Numbered from the stretch's first letter, positions 1 through 11,059 are shown. The stretch: DNA of 64,000 nucleotides from Bacillus spizizenii TU-B-10 (GCF_000227465.1 NC_016047.1:2770857-2834856); one strand, 5' to 3'. Program-made: numbers and translations. The notes: generated from the letters alone by a model not told the origin.

Positions 1-671
1 ATTGCCGCCAAGTCTAGCAGTTCATCCGGGAGTTCGCCCAATAAAGCGTGGGCAAGCTTAAACGCAACTCCGACCCCGGCAAGTTCTTTAAACGGGTAGG
101 TGCAGCCAGGCTGCTTCGGGTGGACGATCACATGGACATCCGGAAGCTCCGGTCCCGGCTCATGGTGATCGGTAATAATGACATCCAGCCCGAGTTCCTT
201 TGCCACCTTCGCTTCATGCACAGCGGCAATTCCTGTATCAACCGTAATAACCAGAGAGAAGCCCCGTTCTTTAATCGAACGAAACGCCTGTTCATTAGGG
301 CCATATCCTTCTTTAAAGCGGTCAGGTATATAAAAATCAACTTGAGCCGACAGCTTTTGCAGCGTGTGAAGCATCACTGACGTACTGGTAACTCCATCGG
401 CGTCATAATCGCCATATATCATAATCTGTTCTTGTTGTGAAATCGCCTGTTTTATTCGATCTGCCGCTTCTTTCATGCCCTTCATTTCGAAAGGATCATA
501 AAAATCGGCATCCTTTGTATGTAAAAACAGCCTTGCGCTTTCTGCCGTATCAAAGCCTCTTTTTACAAGCAGGGACGCAACAAGAGGTGTTATATGCAAT
601 TGTTCTGTGAGTGATTTGACCTTATCCTGATCTGGTCGCTGGATTTCCCATCGCATTTTTGACGCTAACAT
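1..671 (-). CDS. recJ: RecJ single-stranded-DNA exonuclease, N-terminal part (cut by window edge)
   Basis: This is the first 223 codons of RecJ; the 3' part lies outside the window. RecJ is a 5'-to-3' exonuclease for single-stranded DNA used in recombination and repair. The DHH phosphoesterase motifs are visible: DYDADG near residues 88-93 and DHHEPG near 168-173, both metal-binding. I chose the ATG at 671 because GAGGGGTGA precedes it at normal spacing and translation runs open to the window edge. It follows yrvD in the same direction and has its own candidate promoter. The identification is secure; only the truncation limits it. Confidence 0.95.
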   Translation of the reverse strand, partial: MLASKMRWEIQRPDQDKVKSLTEQLHITPLVASLLVKRGFDTAESARLFLHTKDADFYDPFEMKGMKEAADRIKQAISQQEQIMIYGDYDADGVTSTSVMLHTLQKLSAQVDFYIPDRFKEGYGPNEQAFRSIKERGFSLVITVDTGIAAVHEAKVAKELGLDVIITDHHEPGPELPDVHVIVHPKQPGCTYPFKELAGVGVAFKLAHALLGELPDELLDLAA

Positions 672-693
672 AAATTCACCCCTCAACCACCCT

Positions 694-723
694 ATTATAC
701 TAGAGCAGGCTGAGGGGTTTCAA
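694..723 (-). promoter_or_regulatory. Candidate sigma-A promoter of recJ
   Basis: Reading the minus strand, TTGAAA (718-723) and TATAAT (694-699) are separated by 18 bp. The start point would fall about 20 nt before the recJ ATG. The spacer and loop lie inside an inverted repeat (arms 679-688 and 708-717) that also includes the recJ Shine-Dalgarno sequence. Confidence 0.6.
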
Positions 724-737
724 ATATTATTCGAAAA

Positions 738-1070
738 CTAGTCTTTTTTCTCAAGTCCGGTTGATGTATCCTGTATGTCTTTCTGTTCAGCATACAGTGT
801 ATCTTCTTGTTTATGTATCGTCTCTTGTGATGTTTTGTTTTCTTTCCGCAACGCTTTTATTTCCCGCTTTAATTTCATCACCTGAAAAATGCCGGCAGAA
901 AATACGATCAGCGCGCCCATTAAAACTGAGCCTAAAATGACAAGAATGAGCGGCCACTCCGATCTGCCAAACAGGTAATCAACTTCTACGGATCTTACAT
1001 TAATGACTGCAAAAATAGCGACAATTAAGGTAAAAATAAGTGCGAAAATTATTGTCCATTGTTTATTCAT
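738..1070 (-). CDS. yrvD: LapA-type small membrane protein YrvD
   Basis: A 110-residue protein with two hydrophobic segments (about 8-27 and 40-65) followed by a charged, coiled-coil-like tail rich in Lys, Glu and Gln. This is the layout of the LapA (DUF1049) family of small inner-membrane proteins. In enteric bacteria LapA acts in envelope assembly control, but no role is established for the Bacillus member that I know of. It sits between yrvC and recJ on the same strand and is probably co-transcribed with yrvC. The family call is good; function is unassigned. Confidence 0.8.
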   Translation of the reverse strand: MNKQWTIIFALIFTLIVAIFAVINVRSVEVDYLFGRSEWPLILVILGSVLMGALIVFSAGIFQVMKLKREIKALRKENKTSQETIHKQEDTLYAEQKDIQDTSTGLEKKD

Positions 1071-1147
1071 TCTCTTTCCCCCAAAGTTTATTTACCTGAG
1101 GTAACTTTCCCTGTCAAGACTGGTTTTAAACATGACTTGACGCTCGG

Positions 1148-1645
1148 TCAAGCCTCAATTGCGGTTAATTTTTCCCGGATCAGTCTCTTCAGTCCGTTTC
1201 CATCACCGGACATCACAAGTGTATCACCTTCATCAATGACTGTTTCAGATCCCGGATTTAGTTGTTTATCCTGATTCTTCTTAATAATCGCGATGACCGT
1301 CACATGATATTCCTGCCTCGCATCCAAATCACCAATTGTATGATGAATAGCAGGCGCGCCCGTCTCTGCTTTACACCACTCTATGATTAAATCATCAAGG
1401 GCTGCCTCGACCCTTTCTAATTCTTTCGGTTTATATGCCATTCCGCCGAGAATTGCAGAAATCTGCCTCGCTTCAGCGTCATCAAACTGCACGGAGGCAA
1501 CACATTCTTCATGATCATTTTCGTCAAAATAGTACAGCTCTCTCCGGCCGTCATGATGAATGATAATTGAAATTTTATCGCAGTTTCTAGTAATGATTTC
1601 AACTTTATGCCCTATGCCCGGCAGCTGCGCTTCGCGAACCCTCAT
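1148..1645 (-). CDS. yrvC: TrkA-C domain protein YrvC, KhtT-like regulatory subunit
   Basis: The 165 residues match the length and layout of KhtT-type subunits that gate K+/H+ antiporters: an N-terminal domain followed by a C-terminal TrkA-C (RCK_C) domain at about 75-160, which binds small ligands. The start ATG has GGAGGG upstream. Unlike khtSTU, no CPA-type antiporter gene is beside it; its neighbours are yrvD and secDF. It may serve a transporter encoded elsewhere or have another role. The domain assignment is solid, the partner is unknown. Confidence 0.75.
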   Translation of the reverse strand: MRVREAQLPGIGHKVEIITRNCDKISIIIHHDGRRELYYFDENDHEECVASVQFDDAEARQISAILGGMAYKPKELERVEAALDDLIIEWCKAETGAPAIHHTIGDLDARQEYHVTVIAIIKKNQDKQLNPGSETVIDEGDTLVMSGDGNGLKRLIREKLTAIEA

Positions 1646-1762
1646 ATATAAACCCTCCTACATATCTGAAAACCAGTCACAAACACTCTTAACATCATTT
1701 ATATGTGTAAATGTAAGCGTATGTCATTATAGCAAATGTCTATTTTAAGTTCAACGAAACTT

Positions 1763-1794
1763 CAAAAACAGGCTGCCCTGCAAAGGACAGCCTG
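1763..1794 (-). terminator. Intrinsic terminator after secDF
   Basis: On the minus strand CAGGCTGTCC and GGGCAGCCTG form a stem closed by TTTGCA, then a T run. It starts a few bases after the secDF stop codon and separates secDF from yrvC. Confidence 0.85.
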
Positions 1795-1800
1795 AATTTT

Positions 1801-4014
1801 TTATTGCACCGAATCTTTTTTCAGTTCTTTTCCTTTCCATACAAGCCAAATTTGTGCGGCAATGTAGAGAGAGGAGTAAACGCCTGTTAACAGCCCGACC
1901 AATAAAGCGACTGAGAAGTTTGTAATCGAAGATGCTCCAAAGATGAGCAGTGTCACTACAACAATTACGACAGTTAATACAGTGTTAATTGAACGTGTAA
2001 AGGTTTGCTGCAGACTCAGGTTTACAATATGGTTGAGGTCGGCAAATGTTTTCGGCTTGCGCTTCTTCATATGCTCGCGAATCCTGTCAAATGTAACGAT
2101 TGTATCGTTAATCGAATACCCGATAATCGTCAGTATAGCGGCGATGAACGTAACATCTACCTCCAGCCTTGTAATACTGAAAACCGTGACGATAAAGAAT
2201 GCGTCATATAGCAGTGAAGCTATCGCGGCGATCGCCATTCTATATTCGAATCGGATCGAAACGTAAATAATGATTCCAATAGAAGCTATAGCAAGTGCGT
2301 ACAGAGCATTTCTCGCCAGCTCTTTACCGACTGTCGGTGAAACTGTGCTGACATTTGGCTCTGTCCCGTATTTGTCTTTAAAGTGCGTTTTTACTTTGGC
2401 GATCGTCTCTTTATCTGGCACTCCAACAAAACGGGCAACACCGATATTTTTCTTTTCGCCTGACAGAACAATGGTGTCAGGGTCCATGCCAAGTGATTCA
2501 AAATCTTTCTCCACCTGCTCTGTTGTCAGCTTATGGTCACTTTGGACTTCAATCCGTGCACCGCTCGCAAAGTCAATGCCCAGATTCAACTTAAACACAA
2601 GCAGGATAATAATCCCGGCAATTGTGATTGCACTTGAGATGATAAAGAAATATTTGCGTTTGCTCGTGAAATCCCATTTTTGGAACGGCGTATGCGGCTC
2701 TGTATTTTCATCTGTATCCTGAATATTCATAATGTGCTTCTTGTTGACGCCGAACCAGCCTTTTTTCCGATCAAGCCATCTGCTTTCCACAAGGAGAGCA
2801 AGGAGAAATCTTGATAAGAAAACGGCAGTGATAAAGCTTGTCAAAATCGACAGAATCAGCATCGTCGCAAACCCTTTTACAGAGCTTGTCCCAAAGATGA
2901 AGAGCACAACGGCCGCAATAATCGTTGTAACATTCGCATCAAGAATCGTCGCGAATGACCGTCTGTTTCCTGAACGGAAGGCAGAGCGGACTGACTTTCC
3001 TAGCTTGAGCTCTTCTTTAATCCGCTCATAGGTGATGATGTTGGCGTCGACAGCCATCCCGACACCTAAAATGAGCGCAGCAATTCCCGGAAGCGTGAGC
3101 ACAGCATTCATCCAGTCAAAGACCTGGAGTGTAATGTAGATATAAACCGATAGCGTAATCACCGCAATAAATCCCGGCAGGCGGTAATAGAAAAGCATAA
3201 ATAAGAAAATAATTGCGATACCGACAATACCGGCAAACACCGTCTCATGGAGCGCCTGCTGCCCGAATTGTGCACCTACTGATGTTGAATATTTTTCAGT
3301 CAGTTTCACAGGAAGCGCGCCGGCGTTTAAAATGCTGGCTAAATCTTTCGCTTCTTGAGCTGTGAAATGCCCTTCAATTTTTACATCAGTTGTATTTAGC
3401 TCCTGACTTACATTTGGAGCGGATACATATTTAGGATGCTCTTTTTGAACTTCTTTCTTAAAGGAATCGCCTTTTTCGTAATCCAGCCAAATGACAAGCT
3501 GGTTATTGGGCGCCATATTCATGACCTTTTTGGTCACTTCGCCGAATTTATCAGCGTCTTTCAGTTTGATAGTGACAATCGGCTCATTTGTTGTGCTGTC
3601 ATAGGTTTGTTTAGCCCCATTTTCGACGAGATCAGCACCGTTCAGCAGTTCCTTATCATTTGCATCTCTGAAGGAAAGCTGCGCTTCAGTCGCAAGAATT
3701 TCACGCGCTCTGTTTTGGTTTGTCACCCCAGCGAGCTGAACGCGAATTCGGTTATTTCCTTCAATTTGGATGTTCGGTTCGCTGACACCGAGGACATTGG
3801 CCCTGCGGTTCAACGCCTCTACTGTGCTGACCAGAACGTCTTTTGTGATTTTGTCACCTTTTTTTACGGGCTGTACATCATACAGCACCTCAAATCCGCC
3901 TTGCAAATCCAATCCTAACGTAATATTATTCGCGGCAGGCTTCGTAAAGTAGCCCAAGCCTGTGCCGATCAATAAAACGAAAAGGAAAAACGCAATCAAG
4001 CGTCCTTTTTTCAT
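1801..4014 (-). CDS. secDF: Protein translocase accessory protein SecDF (natural fusion)
   Basis: SecD and SecF are joined in one 737-residue polypeptide, as is usual in Bacillus. The N-terminal half has a first membrane helix, a large extracytoplasmic domain (about 35-265) and five more helices; a second such block starts with a helix near residue 455. SecDF is an RND-superfamily membrane protein that uses the proton gradient to help pull preproteins through SecYEG on the outer face. A terminator follows the gene. The next upstream gene is comN, about 38 bp away. The full length is intact. Confidence 0.97.
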   Translation of the reverse strand: MKKGRLIAFFLFVLLIGTGLGYFTKPAANNITLGLDLQGGFEVLYDVQPVKKGDKITKDVLVSTVEALNRRANVLGVSEPNIQIEGNNRIRVQLAGVTNQNRAREILATEAQLSFRDANDKELLNGADLVENGAKQTYDSTTNEPIVTIKLKDADKFGEVTKKVMNMAPNNQLVIWLDYEKGDSFKKEVQKEHPKYVSAPNVSQELNTTDVKIEGHFTAQEAKDLASILNAGALPVKLTEKYSTSVGAQFGQQALHETVFAGIVGIAIIFLFMLFYYRLPGFIAVITLSVYIYITLQVFDWMNAVLTLPGIAALILGVGMAVDANIITYERIKEELKLGKSVRSAFRSGNRRSFATILDANVTTIIAAVVLFIFGTSSVKGFATMLILSILTSFITAVFLSRFLLALLVESRWLDRKKGWFGVNKKHIMNIQDTDENTEPHTPFQKWDFTSKRKYFFIISSAITIAGIIILLVFKLNLGIDFASGARIEVQSDHKLTTEQVEKDFESLGMDPDTIVLSGEKKNIGVARFVGVPDKETIAKVKTHFKDKYGTEPNVSTVSPTVGKELARNALYALAIASIGIIIYVSIRFEYRMAIAAIASLLYDAFFIVTVFSITRLEVDVTFIAAILTIIGYSINDTIVTFDRIREHMKKRKPKTFADLNHIVNLSLQQTFTRSINTVLTVVIVVVTLLIFGASSITNFSVALLVGLLTGVYSSLYIAAQIWLVWKGKELKKDSVQ

Positions 4015-4052
4015 TATGTATATCCTCCCTTAAACCTGTGCGAATCAACCTG

Positions 4053-4349
4053 CTATCTCAGCAGTTCTTCCAATGCTTCCTGGCCTTCTTCACTGCCCAG
4101 CCAATTAGACGTTTTAAATGACTCAACAGTTGCATAGTTCATAAATTCGCCAATTTTTACTGATAAAATATCGCTCGTCATTTCATAAATGTGCAGTTCC
4201 GCTTTCTTTTTCCACTTCTTACCTGTTAAGTATGACCACAAACTTTCGAGTTCAACATCATCATACCCGAGAATCTTAAACTCTTCCAGTTTGCTGTAAA
4301 GAAACGGCCTGACGTGGTCTTTATATAGATCAGCAGGATGCTTCTCCAT
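4053..4349 (-). CDS. comN: Post-transcriptional competence regulator ComN (YrzD)
   Basis: A 98-residue soluble protein recognised as YrzD/ComN, which in B. subtilis promotes accumulation of the comE late-competence mRNA and interacts with DivIVA at poles and septa. A GTG three codons upstream is also in frame, but it touches the AAGGAG ribosome binding site, so I start at the ATG at 4349. It is divergent from spoVB and just upstream of secDF. The name rests on sequence recognition; no catalytic motif is visible or expected. Confidence 0.8.
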   Translation of the reverse strand: MEKHPADLYKDHVRPFLYSKLEEFKILGYDDVELESLWSYLTGKKWKKKAELHIYEMTSDILSVKIGEFMNYATVESFKTSNWLGSEEGQEALEELLR

Positions 4350-4464
4350 GAATTCCACGCTCCTTTTTTATTGTTTTTCAAGAAGACTTGTCATGCTTGG
4401 ACGATATATACGCATATCTTTATTGTATATGATTACAGGTAGTTTGAGAAGGCAGGGGGTAAAA

Positions 4465-6021
4465 ATGGCGAAACAGACGTTTTTAAGGGGCACTCTTATT
4501 CTTATCGCAGCGGGAATGGTTACAAGAATGCTCGGGTTTGTCAACCGGGTGGTTATCGCCCGTTTTATCGGTGAAGAAGGAGTCGGGCTTTACATGATGG
4601 CGGCGCCTACCTTCTTCTTGGCCACTACACTAACTCAATTCGGTCTGCCGGTAGCGATCAGCAAGCTTGTCGCTGAAGCCAGCGCGCGCGGAGACCATCA
4701 AAAAACAAAAAATATTTTAGTCATGTCTCTGACCATCACAGGAGTGCTCAGCCTGATTTTTACACCGCTGTTTCTGTTTTTCGCCCCGGTTATGGCTGAA
4801 ACGATGCTGACAGATAAAAGAACACTGTATCCGCTCCTGGCCATTACGCCGGTTGTGCCGATTATCGCCATATCAAGTGTGCTGAGGGGATACTTTCAAG
4901 GAAAACAGAATATGAACCCGCTTGCTGTGTCCCAAGTCCTTGAACAGGTCGTCCGCATTTCACTCGTCGCTGTCTGTACGACGATTTTTCTCCCTTACGG
5001 AATTGAATACGCCGCTGCGGGGGCAATGCTATCCTCAGTTGCAGGGGAGCTGGCGTCACTTCTGTATTTATTTGTTTGTTTTAAATATAAAAAGACAATT
5101 AAAATCAGAAAGCACTTTTTCCAGTCGATTAAAAACGGAAAACAAACATTTTCCCAATTAATGAGCGTGTCCCTTCCAACGACCGGGAGCCGCTTTATCG
5201 GCAACCTCTCTTGGTTTTTCGAGCCGATTGTCGTCGCTCAGAGCCTTGCCATCGCTGGTGTGGCGACAGTTGCCGCTACAAAGCAATACGGGGAGCTGAC
5301 CGGCTTTGCCATGACCCTGCTGACTCTGCCCAGCTTTATTACATATTCTTTATCGACCGCGCTTGTTCCTGCGATCAGTGAAGGAATGGAGCAGAAAAAA
5401 TTGCAGGTGGTGGAATACCGCTTGGAACAAGCCATGCGTCTGTGTCTGCTCAGCGGAGGCATTTCAGTTGTCATTTTATTTGTATTTGCGGATGAGCTGA
5501 TGAGGGTGATGTACGGTTCCTCAGGCGCAGCTGTATTTATAAAAGTGATGGCCCCGTTTTTTCTGCTTTATTATTTCCAGGGCCCTCTTCAAGCTGTGCT
5601 GCAGGCGCTTAATTTAGCAGGGGCTGCGATGATGAACAGTTTAATCGGAGCGCTTGTCAAAACCGGCCTTATTTTTGTCCTCGCCACCAGGCCGTCTCTC
5701 GGTATTATGGGCGCGGCATTAGCCATTGTGACAGGTATGGTGCTCGTCACGCTTTTACACGCGGCAACCGTAAGCAAGGTGCTGCCGATCAGTATTAAAA
5801 TCAAGGAGTACGCGCTCAGCTTCGCTGTTATTGTAATTTGCGGATTCATCAGCTCCGGCATTAAACAATATGTAAGCTTTGGATCGTCCGAGGCTGTGAA
5901 TGTCGCCGGATGGATTGCAATAAGTACTGCCATCTATATCATCCTCTTACTCGCTTTCCGTTTAATTAAAAAAGATGAGCTTCGCCGCATTCCTATTATC
6001 GGACGTCTGATCGTCCGCTAA
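4465..6021 (+). CDS. spoVB: SpoVB, lipid II flippase of the MOP superfamily for spore cortex
   Basis: A 518-residue polytopic membrane protein with about 14 hydrophobic segments and the MurJ/Wzx-like (MOP) layout. In B. subtilis, SpoVB is needed for cortex peptidoglycan synthesis, presumably by moving lipid-linked precursor across the forespore outer membrane. The reading frame extends 39 codons further upstream, but the ATG at 4465 follows GCAGGGGG and gives the usual family length. It is divergent from comN and convergent with yrbG, ending only 3 bp away from it. Mother-cell expression is expected; I could not fix a clean sigma-E promoter. Confidence 0.95.
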   Translation: MAKQTFLRGTLILIAAGMVTRMLGFVNRVVIARFIGEEGVGLYMMAAPTFFLATTLTQFGLPVAISKLVAEASARGDHQKTKNILVMSLTITGVLSLIFTPLFLFFAPVMAETMLTDKRTLYPLLAITPVVPIIAISSVLRGYFQGKQNMNPLAVSQVLEQVVRISLVAVCTTIFLPYGIEYAAAGAMLSSVAGELASLLYLFVCFKYKKTIKIRKHFFQSIKNGKQTFSQLMSVSLPTTGSRFIGNLSWFFEPIVVAQSLAIAGVATVAATKQYGELTGFAMTLLTLPSFITYSLSTALVPAISEGMEQKKLQVVEYRLEQAMRLCLLSGGISVVILFVFADELMRVMYGSSGAAVFIKVMAPFFLLYYFQGPLQAVLQALNLAGAAMMNSLIGALVKTGLIFVLATRPSLGIMGAALAIVTGMVLVTLLHAATVSKVLPISIKIKEYALSFAVIVICGFISSGIKQYVSFGSSEAVNVAGWIAISTAIYIILLLAFRLIKKDELRRIPIIGRLIVR

Positions 6022-6024
6022 AGG

Positions 6025-6681
6025 TCACGTGCGGTGCCCATCTTTTTTATCTATAAATAACTCACCGTCAGTAAACGAGCAAAATGAAATATCTGAAGGG
6101 TTTGCATATCCGTGTTTTCTTAGTTTTTCAAGCAGCCACTGTTGATCTTTTTCAATCCTGGACAGGTTTTCCATTTGAATAGAGCCATCTATAATAAGCG
6201 GCATTTCGAGCTGCCGATGCTCTCCGCTGTTTTCTTTCTTTACAACAGTCAGTTTGCCTGACGGCTCTAAAATGGCAAATGATACATCCGCCACTCTGTC
6301 GATGTTATTTTCTCTGAGCTGAACCATTAAATCATCGAAATTATAACGCTGTGATTTCATGGCGTCTTCGTCAATTTTCCCATATTTAATAATAATGGTC
6401 GGCTTTCCGTCAAGAAGCTGGCGGACTTTTCGGTTTTTTAAAGAAAAGTATGCCAAAGTCACTTGGATGATCATTAATACAAGCATTGGCAAAATAGTGT
6501 GAAATAGATGATCTTCTACGTTTTCTATGGCTAAAACGGCAATTTCAGCCATCATGATAAAGACAACGAGATCTAAAATGCTAAGCTCCCCGATCTCCCG
6601 TTTGCCCATAAAACGAAAAATGACCAATATTACAAAATACAATATGATTGTGCGAAACGTAATAGTGAGAAGCTCTTCCAT
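6025..6681 (-). CDS. yrbG: DUF421 (YetF-type) membrane protein YrbG
   Basis: A 218-residue protein with three N-terminal membrane helices (to about residue 80) and a cytoplasmic beta-rich domain carrying the DUF421 core around RQLLDGKP. Relatives (YetF, YkjA, YrbG, YdfS) are recurrent in spore formers, and some are linked with germinant-receptor function, but YrbG itself has no firm role that I know. Two adjacent ATGs follow GGAGGTGC; I use the second for better spacing. The longer frame upstream lacks a ribosome binding site. Confidence 0.8.
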   Translation of the reverse strand: MEELLTITFRTIILYFVILVIFRFMGKREIGELSILDLVVFIMMAEIAVLAIENVEDHLFHTILPMLVLMIIQVTLAYFSLKNRKVRQLLDGKPTIIIKYGKIDEDAMKSQRYNFDDLMVQLRENNIDRVADVSFAILEPSGKLTVVKKENSGEHRQLEMPLIIDGSIQMENLSRIEKDQQWLLEKLRKHGYANPSDISFCSFTDGELFIDKKDGHRT

Positions 6682-6878
6682 CATGCACCTCCAACTCATT
6701 ATAGGATGCAACAAAACGAACAATTTATGTAAGGAAAAGCGATCGTATTTCATAAAGCTTTTACGTCTAATTCATGGGATAGGGGAATACATTTTTACAA
6801 AGACGAGCCATCAGCATGTCTGGCGGCTTTGTTCAAAAAGAACAGAAGCCTTTTAATACAGGCAGAGAGGAGACATTT

Positions 6879-7268
6879 ATGGAGGAAACGAAACAAGTTG
6901 GAAAAGGCATTCTTTACGGCTTAATCGCCATTTTCTCAGCCATGCTCCTGACAAGTTTAGCCGTTTCACTTTTACTGACGGCAACCTCGCTGGAAGAGTC
7001 ATCATTCAACTGGCTAATCACCGCCATCTCATTTCTTTCTTTGTTCATCGGCGGGTTCATTTCTGGCGGTAAAGGAAAGGAAAGAGGCTGGATGATCGGG
7101 GCATTGACTGCCTTAAGCTTTTCTCTGATTATTTTATTGTTTCAGTATTTAGGATTCGGAAAGACATTTACAGCGGAACAGCTGCTCTTCCATCTTGGAT
7201 TTTTAGGGGTGTGCATGCTGGGCGGGGTTTTCGGCGTGAACATGAGGGGAAACAGGTCTTCCACATAA
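6879..7268 (+). CDS. yrzE: Four-helix membrane protein YrzE (TIGR04086-like)
   Basis: A 129-residue protein with four predicted transmembrane helices, Gly-rich turns and little else. It resembles the TIGR04086 family of small membrane proteins in Bacillus, whose function is unknown. GAGAGGAG precedes the ATG at 6879; an earlier in-frame ATG has no such site. It is transcribed toward yajC, with a shared hairpin terminator between them. No function can be inferred beyond membrane location. Confidence 0.75.
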   Translation: MEETKQVGKGILYGLIAIFSAMLLTSLAVSLLLTATSLEESSFNWLITAISFLSLFIGGFISGGKGKERGWMIGALTALSFSLIILLFQYLGFGKTFTAEQLLFHLGFLGVCMLGGVFGVNMRGNRSST

Positions 7269-7301
7269 AAAAGAGCGGGCTCACTCACCCGCTCTTTTTT
7301 G
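7267..7301. terminator. Bidirectional terminator between yrzE and yajC
   Basis: AAAGAGCGGG pairs with CCCGCTCTTT around a short loop, with A and T runs on both sides, serving both convergent genes. Confidence 0.9.
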
Positions 7302-7324
7302 TTTGCTATGTATAGCTCCTGCTG

Positions 7325-7591
7325 TTATTCAGCAGCAGAAACTTCTCTGATCGCGCGGCGGTCGAACGTAAGACGTGTGTTTTCACCAGTCTTAATGACG
7401 ACTTTGCTTTCGTCGATAGAGTCAACAGTACCGTGCAATCCCCCGATTGTCACTACTGTATCGCCTTTTTTCAGTTCCTCCTGCATTCGGCGTACTGCCT
7501 TTTGCTGTTTTTGCTGAGGACGAATCAGCAAGAAGTAAAGGACCGCAAACATTAAAATAATAGGAACCAATGTACCTAAAGTGCCTGTCAT
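7325..7591 (-). CDS. yajC: Preprotein translocase subunit YajC (YrbF)
   Basis: An 88-residue YajC with one N-terminal membrane helix (about 8-25), the conserved RPQQKQQK motif after it, and a small cytoplasmic beta domain. YajC associates with SecDF and the Sec translocon. A GTG three codons earlier touches the ribosome binding site AAAGGGG, so the ATG at 7591 is preferred. It follows tgt and queA in the same direction, the common bacterial order queA-tgt-yajC, and probably shares their transcript. Confidence 0.92.
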   Translation of the reverse strand: MTGTLGTLVPIILMFAVLYFLLIRPQQKQQKAVRRMQEELKKGDTVVTIGGLHGTVDSIDESKVVIKTGENTRLTFDRRAIREVSAAE

Positions 7592-7631
7592 GATTTTCAC
7601 CCCTTTCTGTAAGCCTGGTTTTCATTTTTAT

Positions 7632-8798
<1,167 letters not shown>

Positions 8799-8803
8799 TT
8801 AAA

Positions 8804-9832
8804 TTATAGAATCAGCATCGCGTCTCCGAAGCTGAAGAAACGGTATTCCTCTTCCACCGCATGATTATAAGCGCGCAGAACGTTTTCTCTTCCAGCAAGC
8901 GCGCTCACCAGCATAATCAAAGACGATTTCGGCAAATGGAAGTTTGTAATCATTCCGTCAATGGCTTTAAATTCATAGCCCGGATAAATAAAAATAGATG
9001 TCCAGCCGCTTGATGCTTTAAATTGTCCGTCATGTTCCCCGGCAATCGTTTCAAGCGTGCGTGTCGATGTCGTGCCGACGGAAATGATCCGGCCGCCCTT
9101 TTCTCTCACTTTGTTTAAGGCTGCAGCCGTTTCTTCTGACATTTGATAAAACTCCGCATGCATATTATGCTCTTCAACGTCATCGGCACTCACAGGGCGA
9201 AACGTTCCAAGGCCTACGTGCAGAGTGATGAACTCAATTTGCACACCTTTGTCTTTCAATTGCTGTAAGATTTCTTCCGTGAAGTGAAGGCCTGCAGTAG
9301 GCGCGGCGGCAGAGCCGATTTCTTTAGAATACACGGTCTGGTAGCGTTCTCTGTCATCAAGCTGTTCTTTAATATATGGCGGGAGCGGCATCTCTCCAAG
9401 GGATTCCAGCACTTCGTAGAAAATACCGTCATACTGGAATTCCATTTTTCTGCCGCCATGCTCAAGCTCTTCCGTGCAGACAGCCTTCAACCTTCCGTCT
9501 CCAAATGTCACAACGGTTCCTTTTTTTACCCGTTTCGCCGGTTTGGCAAGTGTTTCCCACCTGTCACCAGCTTCCTGTTTTAGCAAAAGCAGTTCCACTT
9601 TCGCGCCGGTATCCTCTTTTGTGCCGAATAACCGCGCAGGCAGCACACGGGTATTGTTCAGCACAAGACAATCTCCTTCTTTAAAGAAGCTGATAATGTG
9701 TTTAAACGAGCTGTCAGTCAGCTCTCCTGTATGTTTATCAAGCACCATCAGCCTTGAAGCATCACGCTGCTCCAACGGCACTTGTGCAATTAAACGTTCC
9801 GGTAATTCAAAATCAAATAAATCGACTTTCAT
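8804..9832 (-). CDS. queA: S-adenosylmethionine:tRNA ribosyltransferase-isomerase
   Basis: A 342-residue QueA, which transfers and rearranges the ribosyl group of S-adenosylmethionine onto preQ1-tRNA to make epoxyqueuosine. Conserved segments [20 protein letters not shown] and [10 protein letters not shown] are all present. It lies 26 bp upstream of tgt on the same strand, so the two act in sequence: TGT inserts preQ1, then QueA modifies it. Confidence 0.97.
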   Translation of the reverse strand: MKVDLFDFELPERLIAQVPLEQRDASRLMVLDKHTGELTDSSFKHIISFFKEGDCLVLNNTRVLPARLFGTKEDTGAKVELLLLKQEAGDRWETLAKPAKRVKKGTVVTFGDGRLKAVCTEELEHGGRKMEFQYDGIFYEVLESLGEMPLPPYIKEQLDDRERYQTVYSKEIGSAAAPTAGLHFTEEILQQLKDKGVQIEFITLHVGLGTFRPVSADDVEEHNMHAEFYQMSEETAAALNKVREKGGRIISVGTTSTRTLETIAGEHDGQFKASSGWTSIFIYPGYEFKAIDGMITNFHLPKSSLIMLVSALAGRENVLRAYNHAVEEEYRFFSFGDAMLIL

Positions 9833-9861
9833 GATGATTTCACCTTTATTCTAGTCTTTTG

Positions 9862-10062
9862 TTATTTCATTCTGCCGAAAAGATTAAGCAAAATTGATAA
9901 TACCACACTTATGATGATACAAGTGACAACCGGGAAGAAAAACGTGACATTTCCTTTTTTCACAAAAATATCTCCCGGCATCTTGCCGACAAAATGCAAC
10001 ACTGCTCCGATGATAAGCAAAACAGCACCAAGAATCATAATGATCTTAGGAAATTCAGTCAT
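9862..10062 (-). CDS. yrzS: DUF2905 small membrane protein YrzS
   Basis: A 66-residue protein with two membrane helices (about 5-25 and 42-62) joined by a short loop with GDIF and Phe-rich residues, the DUF2905 pattern. Its start ATG overlaps the end of ruvB by 8 bases, so the two are translationally coupled. Function is unknown; its position between ruvB and queA is conserved in Bacillus. Confidence 0.8.
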   Translation of the reverse strand: MTEFPKIIMILGAVLLIIGAVLHFVGKMPGDIFVKKGNVTFFFPVVTCIIISVVLSILLNLFGRMK

Positions 10063-11059
10063 ATCGGGGAGCCTCCATTTGGAAATGATGATAAACGGCC
10101 GGTGTCACGATCCTTCCCCGCGGCGTTCTTTGGATAAATCCGATTTGCAGGAGGTACGGTTCGTACACGTCTTCAATCGTATGCGGTTCTTCGCCGATCG
10201 TGGCTGAAATGGTATCAAGACCCACCGGGCCGCCGTTAAATTTTTCGATCATGCCCATCAGCAGCTTGTGATCAATATGATCCAAACCGAGACGGTCAAC
10301 CTGCAGCCGCTCCAGCGCATCCTGCGAAATCTCTTCCGTGATCCGGCTGTCACCCAGCACCTGGGCGAAATCCCGGACCCTTCTCAGCAGGCGGTTCGCT
10401 ACGCGGGGCGTCCCTCTCGATCGCCTCGCGATTTCGAGAGCAGACGGGTTATCAATTTCAACCTCGAATACATCAGCGGTTCTTGTGACAATGTCCGCCA
10501 GCTCTTCTTGCGTATAGTACTCAAGGCGAGACATTACGCCGAAACGATCTCTTAACGGCGCCGTCAAAAGCCCTACCCTAGTCGTTGCGCCTACCAGCGT
10601 AAAAGGAGGAAGATCGAGCCGGACCGAGCGGGCAGAAGGGCCTTTGCCGATCACAATATCCAGACAAAAGTCTTCCATCGCAGGATACAGCACCTCTTCA
10701 ATCGATCTATGAAGCCTATGTATTTCATCGATAAATAATACATCTCCCGGCTCTAGCGCCGTTAATATGGCAGCCAAATCACCAGGCCTTTCAATCGCAG
10801 GCCCAGATGTCGTACGTAATTCCACTCCCATTTCATTGGCAACGATGGAAGCAAGCGTTGTTTTCCCGAGTCCGGGCGGCCCGTACAGAAGAACATGATC
10901 AAGTGTCTCCTGTCTCATTTTTGCCGCATCTATAAACACGCGCAAATTTTCTTTCACCTTTTGCTGCCCGATATACTGCGCCAAATTTTGCGGCCTCAGG
11001 CTTTGCTCTATCACTGATTCATGGTTGTCTGCTTCACTTGAGACGAGCCGTTCATCCAT
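10055..11059 (-). CDS. ruvB: Holliday junction branch-migration ATPase RuvB
   Basis: A 334-residue AAA+ motor that, on RuvA, drives branch migration of Holliday junctions. Walker A GPPGLGKT lies at 60-67, Walker B with DEIHR follows, then sensor GATTR and the arginine finger region, and a C-terminal winged helix ending near RGRIVTP. The frame extends three codons upstream, but GGTG before the ATG at 11059 sets the start. It directly follows ruvA, as is standard. Confidence 0.97.
   Translation of the reverse strand: MDERLVSSEADNHESVIEQSLRPQNLAQYIGQQKVKENLRVFIDAAKMRQETLDHVLLYGPPGLGKTTLASIVANEMGVELRTTSGPAIERPGDLAAILTALEPGDVLFIDEIHRLHRSIEEVLYPAMEDFCLDIVIGKGPSARSVRLDLPPFTLVGATTRVGLLTAPLRDRFGVMSRLEYYTQEELADIVTRTADVFEVEIDNPSALEIARRSRGTPRVANRLLRRVRDFAQVLGDSRITEEISQDALERLQVDRLGLDHIDHKLLMGMIEKFNGGPVGLDTISATIGEEPHTIEDVYEPYLLQIGFIQRTPRGRIVTPAVYHHFQMEAPRYD

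Noticed and set aside
4350..4464. Sigma-E promoter for spoVB
   Set aside because: Several ATATAT segments exist but none gives both boxes at proper spacing.
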